From Cumulibacter sp047975195 (lineage in GTDB: Bacteria; Actinomycetota; Actinomycetes; Mycobacteriales; Antricoccaceae): DNA of 59,356 nucleotides. Shown in pieces: positions 25,887-35,734 of the stretch (position 1 is its first letter; the number at the start of each line of letters is the position of its first letter). Location of the stretch: contig JBKEDB010000043.1 of NCBI GenBank assembly GCA_047975195.1, forward strand, positions 1 through 59,356. Direction: 5' to 3'. Below the pieces are notes generated by a model that made no database searches, had not been told where the DNA came from, and saw only the letters and a program-made list of their open reading frames with translations. The translations under genes and the position numbers were made by a program.

Positions 25887-26660
25887 ATGCATGAGTTGAT
25901 CGAGATTCCTGTTGGCGACGCCACCGCAGAGGCTTACGTTGCCCGCCCCGACACCACTTCCGATAAGGCGCTGCCCGGTGTGCTGCTGTTCATCGACGCG
26001 ATCGGGCTGCGTCCGGTCATCGCGCAGATGGCCGATCGAATGGCGAGTTGGGGATACGTCGTTCTCGCGCCGAATATCTTCTACCGGCTCGGTACGGCGC
26101 AGGAGACCTCGCCGGACAGACCGTTGACCGAACCCGGTGCACGCGAGGAGTTCTTCAAGGAGATGATGCCGCGCGTCGGCGGCTATACGCCTAACTTGTC
26201 GGGCCCCGATACGGATGCATGGCTCACTGCGCTCGCGCACCAGCCGGGAGTAGCCGCCGGAAAGGTCGGCGTCACCTGGTACTGCATGGGGGCCCGGCTG
26301 GCGACCCGCGCCGCCGGCGACCACCCAGACGTTGTCGCCGCGGTCGGTGGGTTCCACGGCGGGGGACTGGTCACCGACGAGCCCGACAGCCCGCACCACT
26401 CCTTGTCGAGGGCGCGCGCCGACTTCGTGTATCTGCATGCCGACGCCGATCCGTCGATGCCCGCGGCCGCGATCGCCGCGCTCGGCGATTCGTTGGCAGC
26501 ACACGGTTTACGGGCCAGCAATGAGGTCGCGCTAGGGGCGCCGCACGGGTACACGATGGCCGACACGTCGATGTACCACGAGGAAGGGGCCGAGCAACAC
26601 TTCCGCGAACTGGAGGGCCTCTTCGCCCGCACCCTCGGGGTGAGCAGCAATGACGATTAG
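25887..26660 (+). CDS. dienelactone hydrolase family protein
   Basis: 257 residues, alpha/beta hydrolase. Order of motifs: PGVLLFIDAIGLRPVIAQMADRMASWGYVVLAPNIFYR near the N-terminus, nucleophile elbow VTWYCMGARLATRAA where Cys replaces Ser as in true dienelactone hydrolases, the acid in YLHADADPSMP, and the catalytic His in GAPHGYTMADTSMYHEEGAEQHF. Dienelactone hydrolases open lactones in chlorocatechol breakdown, but most bacterial members have other ester substrates. Convergent with the ASST lipoprotein gene. Confidence 0.9.
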   Translation: MHELIEIPVGDATAEAYVARPDTTSDKALPGVLLFIDAIGLRPVIAQMADRMASWGYVVLAPNIFYRLGTAQETSPDRPLTEPGAREEFFKEMMPRVGGYTPNLSGPDTDAWLTALAHQPGVAAGKVGVTWYCMGARLATRAAGDHPDVVAAVGGFHGGGLVTDEPDSPHHSLSRARADFVYLHADADPSMPAAAIAALGDSLAAHGLRASNEVALGAPHGYTMADTSMYHEEGAEQHFRELEGLFARTLGVSSNDD

Positions 26661-26770
26661 TGAGCGGCCTGCCACCGGTGACGCCTAAGCCGGCCGGCGC
26701 CGAGTCCTCGGACAGCCTGTTGACCGTCTAGTCGCGTAGGTCTATACCCAGTTAGGTAGACCCGATTGGC

Positions 26771-28225
26771 TTAGTCAACGGCGGTCTCGCCGATAACCTC
26801 ACCGTTCTCGTCGAGCGCTTCGACGGTGATGTCGCCGTACTCTCCGTCGAGCGGTAACTCGGTTTCGAACCCATCGCGCGGCTGTGCGGATCGTTCTTGC
26901 CCGTCGGTGACCAGTCGCCACTGCTCTACCTCGGTGGCGCCGTTCCAGGACACGAACACCGAATCGCCGTCGAGTACGGCGTCCGGCGGATCTGTTGGCG
27001 TCGCCGACCAGACCTCGCGATACGCGCGATAACTGTGTCCGGGGCCGAGAGACACGTTGCTCAGGGGCGTGCCATCGGCGGCATATTCGGAGTAGAAAGC
27101 CTGCGAGCCCCAGCCAATGAGGACCGTGCCGTCCGGCAAAAGTTGGAAGCTGCCTTGACTGCCGGAGGTGCGGTCGCCGTCCGGTGGGAGGAACTCTGCC
27201 GCCAGCTCGACGGTCATCGCCTCTTCGTCTACGTCGAGTTGAATCCCGCGAGCGCTATCGCCGATGTCGGGAGCGCCCTGGTTGTCGAAGAGCGTGATGG
27301 AGCCGTCCGGCTGGCGTTCGGCATCGTGCTGCCAATGAAATTCCGTATCGGCGCCCATCTCGAAGTCGGAGTCCGCGCCGCCGAGGGTCCAGATCACCTC
27401 GCCGCTCTGACGGTCGATCTTGTACAGCGCCGAGGTGTTGCGCGAGGACAGCAACAGGTCACCATCGTCATCGAGAGTCACCGAATTGAGGTGGAAGTAA
27501 GAGAATGGGTTTTCCTCGTCGCCGGTGACTTGATCCAGGGAATCCAGCTCGGCGACCGAACTCGACACGTCGAAATGATCGAGGGAATGCCATTCGAAGA
27601 TAACTTCGCCGCTCTCGACGTCCACCTCCTGAATCACGCTGTCAAAGACCCAACCGTCTTCCTCGCCACCGAACGAGGTGAGATCGGCCTGCGTCGGCAC
27701 ATAGGAAATGAGCAGTGCCGTTCCGTCGTCGGTCAGCGTCGACTCATGGATATCGACCTTGCCCTCGCCGATCTCGCCGCCGGTCGTGACGGTCGCTAAC
27801 TCTTGGTACGAGTCGTCGAGGATGACGATCTCGCCGTTGCCGTGCCCCTGGGCCGGCTCCCCCCGCCAGTACGTCAGCACCGGCTCGCCGTCGTACTCCT
27901 GCACGCGCAGATCGAAGATGGATTTCTCGGTCGGTAGCACCCACACCGGCTCGGCCGCGTCGTCCAGGATCAGCCCACCGGTGAAGGGGACGTCGTCGCC
28001 TTTCGGCCCGACGAACACGTAACTGCCGTCGATGCGATCGTGTGGCGTGTATTCCTCGATGCTCGTGATGGGCGGATTGAGGTCGGGACGGCTGTGATAG
28101 GACTCGGCTTCATCGGAGGCAGGCGGGGAGTCGGGCTCTGACGCGCACGCCGCGGTCAACAGCAATGTGCAGACAGTGACGAGTCCGGTGGCTCGTCGGT
28201 GGGTCCGGGGCAACGGGAGTCTCAT
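26771..28225 (-). CDS. ASST-family (arylsulfotransferase-like) lipoprotein
   Basis: About 484 residues from ATG 28225. A signal peptide with lipobox LLTAAC (Cys near residue 28) marks an exported lipoprotein. The body is a bladed beta-propeller: GGLILDDAAEPVWVLPTE, HESTLTDDGTALLISY, FSYFHLNSVTLDDDGDLLLSSRNTSALYKIDRQSGEVIWTLGG, FHWQHDAERQPDGSITLFDNQG. These blocks match the arylsulfotransferase ASST/DUF4214-type propeller family. The two His in HLNSV and HWQHDA correspond to conserved active-site positions, but sulfotransferase activity in actinobacterial members is unproven. AAGGGG directly abuts the start codon, so initiation may be leaderless or at another codon. Confidence 0.8.
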   Translation of the reverse strand: MRLPLPRTHRRATGLVTVCTLLLTAACASEPDSPPASDEAESYHSRPDLNPPITSIEEYTPHDRIDGSYVFVGPKGDDVPFTGGLILDDAAEPVWVLPTEKSIFDLRVQEYDGEPVLTYWRGEPAQGHGNGEIVILDDSYQELATVTTGGEIGEGKVDIHESTLTDDGTALLISYVPTQADLTSFGGEEDGWVFDSVIQEVDVESGEVIFEWHSLDHFDVSSSVAELDSLDQVTGDEENPFSYFHLNSVTLDDDGDLLLSSRNTSALYKIDRQSGEVIWTLGGADSDFEMGADTEFHWQHDAERQPDGSITLFDNQGAPDIGDSARGIQLDVDEEAMTVELAAEFLPPDGDRTSGSQGSFQLLPDGTVLIGWGSQAFYSEYAADGTPLSNVSLGPGHSYRAYREVWSATPTDPPDAVLDGDSVFVSWNGATEVEQWRLVTDGQERSAQPRDGFETELPLDGEYGDITVEALDENGEVIGETAVD

Positions 28226-28335
28226 CCCCTTGATGATATCGGTGTTCCTGCTGGCTGAGTCGCATTCCGGCGACTTGTTGGCTGTTCCGCTGGGTGGCCG
28301 TGGCGACGAGGTTAGTTCGCGGGCGTCTCGACGAC

Positions 28336-28381
28336 CGCGGCGGCCGGTCTGATTCTTGGAAAGAGCAGACCGGCCGCCGCG
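28336..28381. terminator. stem-loop between the lamin-tail and ASST genes
   Basis: CGCGGCGGCCGGTCTG (28336-28351) pairs perfectly with 28366-28381 around a 14-base loop. It follows the lamin-tail gene on the minus strand. There is only a weak T-tract, so termination may be partial. Confidence 0.6.
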
Positions 28382-28421
28382 TTTCAGCCTTCGATGCGGC
28401 TGGTTTCTCAGCAGTGCGCCG

Positions 28422-30869
28422 CTATGTGCTGCGGCGTCGTACCGCGAGCAGGCAGATGCTGCCCAGCCCAAGCAACAACGCTGCGGCCCAGGCGTACGGC
28501 CTGACCTCGAAACCGGTAGCCGCGAGATTCGGATCCGTGCGCGACGCAGTCGCAGTGACCGGGTCGTCGGCCGAATCCTTAGCCGTCGCAGGATCGGTGC
28601 TCGTCGCGTCGTCGTTGGAATCGCTGGCGCTATCCGGTGCGATCGGCTGCTCCGAATCGGTGCCGTCAGGGCCGCTGGTGTTGGCGTCGCCAACGCCTTG
28701 GCTGGCTAGTTCCAAGTCGCAGTCGACGGTTCCGCTGTAGAGCGCATGACCGTAGGAGTCGCTGCCCGGACCGCCACCGTAGATTCCGTCGTCCGACCAG
28801 ACAGCCTCGCGAACGCCGCCGTCGCAGGTCGTGGCCGGCGCGAGCGCGAATCCCTCAACGTTGTTGTTCGGTAATCCCGCCGGCTTGGCGTACGCGACGT
28901 CCGGGACGATCGTGCCGGATGCGCCTATCTTCAGCAGCGTCGAGACCACACCGCACGTGTTGTCACACAACGCCCAGATCCGTTCGGTAGCGGGGTCGTA
29001 CTGCACGTCCATCACGTGCCCCATGCCGGTGTCGGCAACCGAGACACGGTGAAAGCTGCCGTCACTGTTGAGTGCGTACGCGTAGAGCACGCCGTCGTTT
29101 TCCAGGGCGCCGAAGAACAGCCCGTCGCCATGCAGCGGGTAGTCCGCCGGATCGTAGGTCTCGCCGGTTGACTGATCGACGAATCCATACATGGTCAGAT
29201 AACTGTCCGGAAGGAATGCCACACCTTCGAAGCCCAGGTTCGCCTCGTCCTCATTGCCAGCCCGTAGTTCGGGGAAGTCCTCGGTCATATCCCACTGATG
29301 GGTCGCGATCAACGCCGTACCGAACTGAGCCGGATCGAAACGCAGAATCGAGTTCAGCGGGACGTCGTTGGCTTCATTGTCACGTTCGGTGGTCACGTAC
29401 AGCGCACCATCGGAGCCAATCGTCAGGCCTTCGGTGTCAGGCTCGATCATCTGCTGGTCCGCGTTGTCGCCGGCGAACAGTTGCTTACCGCTTTCCCAGT
29501 CATCGCTGGGATCGGGAACCCAGATATCGCCGTCTTTGATGAGGCGGAAGACCCAACTCTTGTTCTTCACGGCATACAGCACGGCCGGGTTGTCCGGGTC
29601 GAAGACCAGTCCGCTGATATCGCGTCCCTCCGGACCGGTCGTCGTGATCCACGCGCACTCGCTGTCGGTGACGAGAACGTCGGCGCTACCGGGCCAAGCC
29701 GCCGGAGCCAGGGCGCCCTCTGGCAACTCGCCGGTGCCTTCAGGGCCCTCCGGTGCGCAGACGAGCTCATCGACATCCGGGTTCGGATTCGTCAGCGCTG
29801 TATCGCACGCGTTGGGCGAACCGAAGGTCTTGTCTGCGACCGGGGTGAAATCGCCGCCGTCCGGGCAGCGGGCGATGGAGCCCGCGCCGAAGTCATTGCT
29901 CTCGTCGTAGCCGGCTTCGCCTGCCCCATAAGACATCGTGTCGACGACGGTGCCGTCGGGCAGGTAGATGGTGACGCTGTCGCCGCCACTGCTGAGCCCC
30001 TTCCCGGAACTGAAGTAGCCGTATTCCCCGGCGGGAATGTAGATCGACCAGGTGTCATCGGCCAGGTGTACGCCGTCGATCGGCTTGGCGTCCGCGAGGC
30101 CGCCGCTGTCGGACTGTAGCCACAACTCGACGGCGATGTCGTCTTCGCCCGAGTTGTACAACTCGATGACGTCGCCGTCCGGTGCGTCGTCATTGTCCGA
30201 GGACACTTCGTTGATAACGATGTCTTGCCACGGTTCATCGGTGTCGTCTTGGACGCCGAATCGACTCACACCCGGTGACCCGATATCGCCGGCAGTCGAC
30301 GTCCACGAACCCTCGGCATCCCCGGGCGCCGATAGGACCCACAGTGCGGCGTTGTTGGCGCCGATTGCCGACTGGTCCGACGGGACGGCGCTGACTCCCT
30401 GGGTCCGTGGGCCCCGGATGCTCCCGGAGCCCTGGTCGTCGTACTCGAGCGTGTCGATCAGCGTGGTGCCGTTGAAAATGTTCATCGCGTCAGCGCGACC
30501 CAGGTTGGTCCCGTTGCCGCCGAGCACCTTCACCTCATCACTGACGTTCCACGCCGCTCGAAATGTGGCGGCGTCCGACTCAGTGATGATCGCTGATTCG
30601 CCAGGGGACAGGACGCCCAGCTCGGCGAGCGACACGGTCCCGGCTACCGCGCTGTTATCGTCGAACGACCAGTCGGCAAGGTCGAGCGGTGCGCCGCTGC
30701 GGTTGGTGATTTCAATGAACTCCCCGGACGAACTGACCGGGTTGTACATCCATTCAGTGATGGAAATGTCTGCCGCAGCGGCGTGGGCGCTAGTCGGCAA
30801 TGCGATTGCCAGAGAGCCCGCGAGAGTTGCCGCTGCGAGGGCCGATACGGCCCGAAATGAGGTACGCAT
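28422..30869 (-). CDS. LAATG cell-wall protein with lamin-tail domains and a beta-propeller
   Basis: 815 residues. Signal peptide (FRAVSALAAATLAGSLAIALPTSAHA, cleavage near 31). Two lamin-tail-type domains follow: ISITEWMYNPVSSSGEFIEITNRSGAPLDLADWSFDD (from about 35) and IVINEVSSDNDDAPDGDVIELYNSGEDDIAVELW (from about 220). Residues about 400-720 form a propeller with SGLVFDPDNPAVLYAVKN, GLTIGSDGALYVTTERDN and FEGVAFLPD, resembling phytase/esterase-like extracellular propellers. A Thr/Ser/Asp linker leads to LAATG, a membrane segment and RRR, a sortase class E signal. Probably a surface-anchored Ca2+-binding or phosphatase/nuclease-associated protein; the enzyme activity is unknown. Confidence 0.85.
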   Translation of the reverse strand: MRTSFRAVSALAAATLAGSLAIALPTSAHAAAADISITEWMYNPVSSSGEFIEITNRSGAPLDLADWSFDDNSAVAGTVSLAELGVLSPGESAIITESDAATFRAAWNVSDEVKVLGGNGTNLGRADAMNIFNGTTLIDTLEYDDQGSGSIRGPRTQGVSAVPSDQSAIGANNAALWVLSAPGDAEGSWTSTAGDIGSPGVSRFGVQDDTDEPWQDIVINEVSSDNDDAPDGDVIELYNSGEDDIAVELWLQSDSGGLADAKPIDGVHLADDTWSIYIPAGEYGYFSSGKGLSSGGDSVTIYLPDGTVVDTMSYGAGEAGYDESNDFGAGSIARCPDGGDFTPVADKTFGSPNACDTALTNPNPDVDELVCAPEGPEGTGELPEGALAPAAWPGSADVLVTDSECAWITTTGPEGRDISGLVFDPDNPAVLYAVKNKSWVFRLIKDGDIWVPDPSDDWESGKQLFAGDNADQQMIEPDTEGLTIGSDGALYVTTERDNEANDVPLNSILRFDPAQFGTALIATHQWDMTEDFPELRAGNEDEANLGFEGVAFLPDSYLTMYGFVDQSTGETYDPADYPLHGDGLFFGALENDGVLYAYALNSDGSFHRVSVADTGMGHVMDVQYDPATERIWALCDNTCGVVSTLLKIGASGTIVPDVAYAKPAGLPNNNVEGFALAPATTCDGGVREAVWSDDGIYGGGPGSDSYGHALYSGTVDCDLELASQGVGDANTSGPDGTDSEQPIAPDSASDSNDDATSTDPATAKDSADDPVTATASRTDPNLAATGFEVRPYAWAAALLLGLGSICLLAVRRRST

Positions 30870-31029
30870 GAGGTGGAATTTTGTCTCGGTCGAGCGACCA
30901 GGCCGGAACGTCGCAATTGACGTCGGGCAAACACAGGATCATGAGTTCGGCACGGTTGCCCGAGCTGCGAATGCACTGCCCCGCAGTGGTGCTGTTTAGA
31001 CACCGGATTCGTCGGCGGGCAGGGCAACG

Positions 31030-31920
31030 CTAGTCGCCGACAGCTTCAATCCCGCGCTTGACGATTAGTGGATCCGGGGCGCCAACGGCGTCAACGTCCT
31101 TGTCGTCGTAGTCGATCCGAGACAAGAAGTGACGCATCGCTTCCAGTCGTGCACGTTTCTTGTCGTTGCTCTTGATCGTCACCCACGGCGCCTCGGTGAT
31201 GTCCGTACGCCGAAACATCTCCTCCTTCGCCGCGGTGTAGGCATCCCACTTATCCAACGATTCGAGGTCCATCGGCGAGAGTTTCCACTGCCGAACCGGG
31301 TCGACCTGCCGAATGATGAATCGGGTGCGCTGTTCGGACTGCGTCACCGAGAACCAAAACTTGGTCACGTGGATTCCGGAACTGACCAGCATCCGCTCAA
31401 ACTGCGGTACGTCGGCCATGAACGCCTCATATTGCTCATCGGAGCAGAACCCCATCACGCGCTCCACACCGGCACGGTTGTACCAACTGCGGTCGAAGAG
31501 TACCGATTCACCAGCGGCCGGCAGATGGGCGACGTACCGCTGGAAATACCACTGCGTGGCCTCGCGCTCGCTGGGCTTCACCAGCGCCACGACCTTGGCG
31601 TGCCTGGGGTTCAAATGCTCCATGAAGCGTTTGATCGTGCCGCCTTTGCCGGCGGCGTCACGACCTTCAAAGATGAGCAGGTGACGCTCACCGGTCCGTT
31701 GCTGCCAGCGTTGGAACTTCAGGAGCTCGACCTGCAAACGGTACTTCGCCTCGTCGTACTTCTCGCGTGGCAGGCGATCGTCGTACGGGTAGTTTTCGCG
31801 CCAGGTATCGACCGCACGGCCCTTCGGGTCCAGTAGGACTGGATCATCGTCGTGATCGTCGCCGCGGGTGTGTCCGTCGATCTGCAGACGGTCGATGTAC
31901 TCGCGGATGTTGTAGGCCAC
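31030..31920 (-). CDS. ppk2: polyphosphate kinase 2 (PPK2)
   Basis: 296 residues from GTG 31920. Walker A EGRDAAGKGGTIKR (about 106-119), Walker B-like VLFDRSWYNRAGVERVMGF and the lid region SVTQSEQRTRFIIRQVDPVRQWKLSPMDLESLDKWDAYTAAKEEMFRRTD give a confident PPK2 assignment; length fits a one-domain class I enzyme. These use polyphosphate to phosphorylate NDP (or make polyphosphate from NTP). Stands alone; the 3' neighbour is the lamin-tail gene on the same strand 160 bp away. Confidence 0.95.
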   Translation of the reverse strand: MAYNIREYIDRLQIDGHTRGDDHDDDPVLLDPKGRAVDTWRENYPYDDRLPREKYDEAKYRLQVELLKFQRWQQRTGERHLLIFEGRDAAGKGGTIKRFMEHLNPRHAKVVALVKPSEREATQWYFQRYVAHLPAAGESVLFDRSWYNRAGVERVMGFCSDEQYEAFMADVPQFERMLVSSGIHVTKFWFSVTQSEQRTRFIIRQVDPVRQWKLSPMDLESLDKWDAYTAAKEEMFRRTDITEAPWVTIKSNDKKRARLEAMRHFLSRIDYDDKDVDAVGAPDPLIVKRGIEAVGD

Positions 31921-32275
31921 GCGAAGAGGCTAGTCGGCAATGATGAACCAGATGTGAACGTTGCGCATAGGCTTGGTGTCGTGATTGAGCGCCGCCCGCC
32001 TCCGGCGTGACCTGCAACAATTGCCGGATGGTGAGCCCGACGAGAGGCGAACACAACCCCGCCGCGGTAGCGTCAGTGACGCCGCTGCGCACTCGTCGGC
32101 CTATGGCTTGCGTCGAGGTCCGACGTGTGCGAGTCAACACGCTCGTTCCCGACCCCGCCGATCGGCTCGGCTACGTCGGTGAACACAGCACGCGCGATTG
32201 CCGCGTTGTGCCTGTGCACTGGTGGCGGCGAGCGGCCGTAGGCGCAGCGAACCCCGGTGGTGTTAGCGTCCCGGC
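31921..32275. other. 355-bp divergent intergenic region
   Basis: Between ppk2 (minus) and the flavin monooxygenase (plus). Short frames on both strands look like shadows. No clear promoter motif or repeat was seen. Confidence 0.3.
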
Positions 32276-33640
32276 ATGACTCGTCCAATGATGTTGAATG
32301 CGTTCGCCATGGCCTGTGTAGGCCATCAGAATCCGGGACTATGGACCCGCGAGGATGACGCGAGCGCCGATTACACGTCCCTGGAGCACTGGACGGGACT
32401 GGCCAGAATGCTGGAATCCGGTGGCTTTCATTCGTTGTTCCTGGCTGACGTGCTTGGTACGTACGACGTGTACGGCGGGTCTCGCGATGCCGCCGTACGC
32501 TCCGCAGTGCAGGTGCCGGTGAATGATCCGATTCTCGGTATATCGGCGATGGCGGCCGCGACTCGGCATCTGGGATTCGGCGTCACGGTCACCACGACGT
32601 ACGAACAGCCGTACTCGTTGGCGCGGCGCATGACGACGTTGGACCACCTCAGCAACGGCCGTATCGGTTGGAACGTGGTCACCGGATACCTCGATTCGGC
32701 CGCCAAGAATCTCGGGTTCACCGCTCAGGTCGCGCACGATGAGCGCTACGACATCGCTGATGAGTATCTGGAGGTCTGTTACAAGCTATGGGAGCACTCC
32801 TGGGACGACGACGCGGTCGTCAAGGATGCTGCGGCGGGAATCTACGCCGTGCCGGAGAAGGTGCACGATATCGACCATCACGGTAGGTACTTCGATGTGC
32901 CAGGAGCGTTCCTGTGCGAACCGTCGCCGCAGCGCACGCCGGTCATTTTCCAGGCGGGAGCCTCACCGCGTGGTCGCCAGTTCGCCGCACGGCATGCCGA
33001 GGTTGTCTTCGTTATTGCGCCGACCCCAGCGGCGGCGCGTAAGACGGTCGATGCGATCCGTACCGAAGCGGCCGAGGCTGGACGCGATCCGCGGTCGGTC
33101 AAGGTGATTGCCGGGCTGACGACGATCGTGCGCGGGACGGACACCGAGGCCGAAGCGTTGCTGGCTGACTATCGCAAATCGGCAAGTCTGGAGGGGGCGT
33201 TGGCCTTGTTCGGTGGTTGGGCCGGGGTCGACTTCGCCGGCCTGGCGCCGGATGAGCCACTGGTACACGTGACCACGGATGCCAATCGGTCGGCGCTGGA
33301 CAGCTTCACGCGTGACGCCGACCGACAGTGGACGATCGAAGAACTGGCGCGGTGGGTCAGCATCGGCGGGCGGGGTCCGGTCATCACCGGTTCGCCGACG
33401 TCGGTTGCCGATCAACTGCAGGAGTGGCAGGACGTTGCGGACGTCGATGGATTCAACTTCATGTACGCCACGATGCCGGGCACGTTCGCTGACCTCGTCG
33501 AGTACCTGGTGCCGGAACTGCACGCTCGTGGGTTGATTGCCGAACCCGGTGATTCAGCAGTGACGCTGCGCGAGCGGTTCGACACCGGAGTGGGCCCGCG
33601 CCTGTCACCGACGCACGTCGCGCGCTCGCTCACGATCTGA
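32276..33640 (+). CDS. FMN-dependent monooxygenase, NtaA/SnaA/DszA family
   Basis: 454 residues. Bacterial luciferase-like TIM barrel with LNAFAMACVGHQNPGLW at the start, HWTGLARMLESGGFHSLFLADVLG, then TLDHLSNGRIGWNVVTGYLDSAAKNLG and PVIFQAGASPRGRQFAARHAEVVFV, the signature of the NtaA/SnaA/DszA subgroup. These two-component enzymes use reduced FMN from a separate reductase to oxidise sulfur compounds, chelators or related substrates. No reductase gene is adjacent, so the reductant source and substrate are unknown. Confidence 0.92.
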   Translation: MTRPMMLNAFAMACVGHQNPGLWTREDDASADYTSLEHWTGLARMLESGGFHSLFLADVLGTYDVYGGSRDAAVRSAVQVPVNDPILGISAMAAATRHLGFGVTVTTTYEQPYSLARRMTTLDHLSNGRIGWNVVTGYLDSAAKNLGFTAQVAHDERYDIADEYLEVCYKLWEHSWDDDAVVKDAAAGIYAVPEKVHDIDHHGRYFDVPGAFLCEPSPQRTPVIFQAGASPRGRQFAARHAEVVFVIAPTPAAARKTVDAIRTEAAEAGRDPRSVKVIAGLTTIVRGTDTEAEALLADYRKSASLEGALALFGGWAGVDFAGLAPDEPLVHVTTDANRSALDSFTRDADRQWTIEELARWVSIGGRGPVITGSPTSVADQLQEWQDVADVDGFNFMYATMPGTFADLVEYLVPELHARGLIAEPGDSAVTLRERFDTGVGPRLSPTHVARSLTI

Positions 33641-33672
33641 GGAGTCCGGCGGCGCCGGCCAAATGAGCCGAC

Positions 33673-33698
33673 GCCGCACAAAACGCAGTCTGTGCGGC
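33673..33698. terminator. possible terminator after the flavin monooxygenase gene
   Basis: GCCGCACA (33673-33680) pairs with TGTGCGGC (33691-33698). An alternative pairing of CAAAACGCAG (33679-33688) with CTGCGTTTTG (33736-33745) overlaps it, which is the layout of mutually exclusive hairpins. No T-tract. Confidence 0.35.
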
Positions 33699-33912
33699 GA
33701 CTTATCGATGTATGACGGCTATCTCACCGCTCAGGCTGCGTTTTGGGTGGCAACGGGCTGACGTGGTGGCGGTCAGATTAATACCGCCCGGCGGAATCTG
33801 CGGGCACGGCATCCAGATAATTCCGCGGGCGGGCCCAGGCATCGTCCCGCGGGCATGAGGGTCATGACATTTGTGACTACCCGCGCTCGGGCGCAGCGGC
33901 GAGTGTGGGGAT

Positions 33913-34851
33913 ATGAACGTCACCGCGCATCCAGCCATTGAGGTCATCGATCTGCGTCGCCGTTATGGGAACGCCACGGCGGGCTTCGACGCTGTCAAGG
34001 GCGTCTCGTTCGAGGTCGCCCCCGGCGAACTATTCGCCTTGCTCGGCACGAACGGGGCGGGAAAAACCTCCGCGCTCGAAGTCGCGGAGGGGCTCGCCAA
34101 GCCGACCAGCGGCACGGTCCGGGTGCTGGGACGCGACCCGTACGCCGATCGCCGTATCGTCCGGCCGCGGATGGGCATCATGCTGCAACATGGCGGCTTA
34201 CCGGATGACCTGACCGTCGCGGAGACCGCGCGGATGTGGGCAGGCACCTTGCCGGATCCACGCCCGACGCCGGAAACCCTCGACCTGGTTCAACTCACGC
34301 ACCGCGCCGAGGTACACCTCAAGTCACTCTCTGGTGGTGAGCGTCGCCGATTGGATCTCGCACTGGCCTTGATGGGGCGTCCCGAGGTGCTGTTCCTCGA
34401 TGAACCGACCACCGGGCTCGACCCGCAGAGCCGCGTGACCACCTGGGCGCTGATCGCCGAACTAGTGCGAGACGGTTGCGCTGCCGTACTCACCACGCAC
34501 TACCTCGACGAAGCCGAGGAACTCGCCGATCGCCTCGCCATCATGAACGGCGGGGTCGTGGTCGCCGAAGGGACCACCCAGGACATCGCCCGGACGCAGT
34601 CCGCAACGATCACCTTCCGCTACCAGGACGGTATGCCGCAGCTGCCAGAACTGAGCGTGCCACCGACGTTTGATCGCGATTGGCTCACCTATCGCACTCG
34701 TCAGCTCCAGCGCGATCTCTCCACCTTGCTGCGGTGGGCAGACCAGCACAACCTGACTCTCGAAGGTCTACAAGGCCGCGCCGCGTCGCTGGAGGAGGCC
34801 TTCTTGGCGATCGCGAATTCCGACAGCCCGCGGCCCGCACACGCTGCCTGA
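33913..34851 (+). CDS. ABC transporter ATP-binding protein
   Basis: 312 residues. Walker A LLGTNGAGKTS (about 42-52), signature LSGGERRRLDLALALM (about 139-154), Walker B VLFLDEPTTGLD and the H-loop VLTTHYLDEAEELADR. The C-terminal extension (ITFRYQDG..., LEGLQGRAASLEEAFLAIA) is typical of drug or lipid exporters of the DrrA/CcmA type. The permease follows 27 bp downstream and a DesK/DesR-like sensor and regulator come next, so the four genes probably respond to a membrane-active stress. Confidence 0.95.
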   Translation: MNVTAHPAIEVIDLRRRYGNATAGFDAVKGVSFEVAPGELFALLGTNGAGKTSALEVAEGLAKPTSGTVRVLGRDPYADRRIVRPRMGIMLQHGGLPDDLTVAETARMWAGTLPDPRPTPETLDLVQLTHRAEVHLKSLSGGERRRLDLALALMGRPEVLFLDEPTTGLDPQSRVTTWALIAELVRDGCAAVLTTHYLDEAEELADRLAIMNGGVVVAEGTTQDIARTQSATITFRYQDGMPQLPELSVPPTFDRDWLTYRTRQLQRDLSTLLRWADQHNLTLEGLQGRAASLEEAFLAIANSDSPRPAHAA

Positions 34852-34878
34852 CATCACCGAACCGTAAGGAGGTTGACG

Positions 34879-35724
34879 ATGAGGACCACCGGAAAGGTAA
34901 CTACCGGGAAGCCCGCCAGCAACGCCAGCGCGCCGCGACCGGTCGCGCGCACCCGTGGGATGAGTTCCCTGGCTCGCGCCGAACTCACCATGCTGTTGCG
35001 TAATCGCACCGCCTTGGTCAACACGATCCTGGTGCCGCTGGCGCTTGTCGCCGCGCTCTACATGATCGGGCAGGACTCAGACCTCGGATCGCCGACGACC
35101 GTCATGGTCACCTCGGCTGTCGTGCTGGCGATGTCGTACGTCGTCTACTACAACCTGGTGACGACGTACGTCGCTCGCCGAGAGTCATACGTGCTGAAGC
35201 GGATGCGCACCGGCACCGTGCCCGATTACGGAATTCTGTTCGCGACCGCGCTACCGAGTCTGGTGCTCGCGGTGTTGCAGATCATCGTGGTGGCGATCGG
35301 CGCGGTCGTCATCGGTCCCGTACCCGGCTTCCAGAACGTCGTTGCCGTGATGCTCGCCATGGTGTTGGGCTTCGCCGTGTTCATGATGCTCGCAGCGGCC
35401 TCTGTCCCGTTCACCAAGACCGCGGAGACCGCGCAGGTCACCACGCTGCCGGTCGTGCTGATCACGATGGGGCTATCCGGGATGTTCTTCCCGCTGCACG
35501 TACTGCCTGATTCGCTGGGGAACATCGCCCGGTTGACCCCGGGCGCCAGCGTCGTGGAGTTGCTCAACATCGGCATGCAGGGCATCGACCGGAACGGCGA
35601 GGCGATCGTGTCGTTCGCCGACGGTGTCGCGCGCTGCCTCACCCCGACCGTTGTCCTGCTCGCCTGGGTCGTCGTCACCGGCTGGATCATCAAGGAGCGC
35701 TTCACCTGGGAGCCGCGCCGTTAG
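34879..35724 (+). CDS. ABC-2 type transporter permease
   Basis: About 281 residues from ATG 34879 with AAGGAGG six bases upstream. About six membrane segments: NTILVPLALVAALYMIG, VMVTSAVVLAMSYVVYY, ILFATALPSLVLAVLQIIVVAIGAVVIG, VVAVMLAMVLGFAVFMMLAAAS, TLPVVLITMGLSGMFFPLHVLP and VVLLAWVVVTGWII. The cytoplasmic link YVLKRMRTGTV between TM2 and TM3 is typical of ABC2 membrane proteins. Partner of the preceding ATPase. The stop lies 10 bp before the kinase start. Confidence 0.93.
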   Translation: MRTTGKVTTGKPASNASAPRPVARTRGMSSLARAELTMLLRNRTALVNTILVPLALVAALYMIGQDSDLGSPTTVMVTSAVVLAMSYVVYYNLVTTYVARRESYVLKRMRTGTVPDYGILFATALPSLVLAVLQIIVVAIGAVVIGPVPGFQNVVAVMLAMVLGFAVFMMLAAASVPFTKTAETAQVTTLPVVLITMGLSGMFFPLHVLPDSLGNIARLTPGASVVELLNIGMQGIDRNGEAIVSFADGVARCLTPTVVLLAWVVVTGWIIKERFTWEPRR

Positions 35725-35734
35725 GCTGAGCACT

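Noticed and set aside
25362..26504. Upstream extension of the MMPL frame by 381 codons
   Set aside because: It runs antisense through the dienelactone hydrolase gene and has a composition unlike any MMPL N-terminus; the ATG at 25361 gives the normal family start.
29298..30119. 273-residue plus-strand frame across the lamin-tail gene
   Set aside because: It is antisense to a gene with clear domains and signal peptide; codon use is that of a shadow frame.
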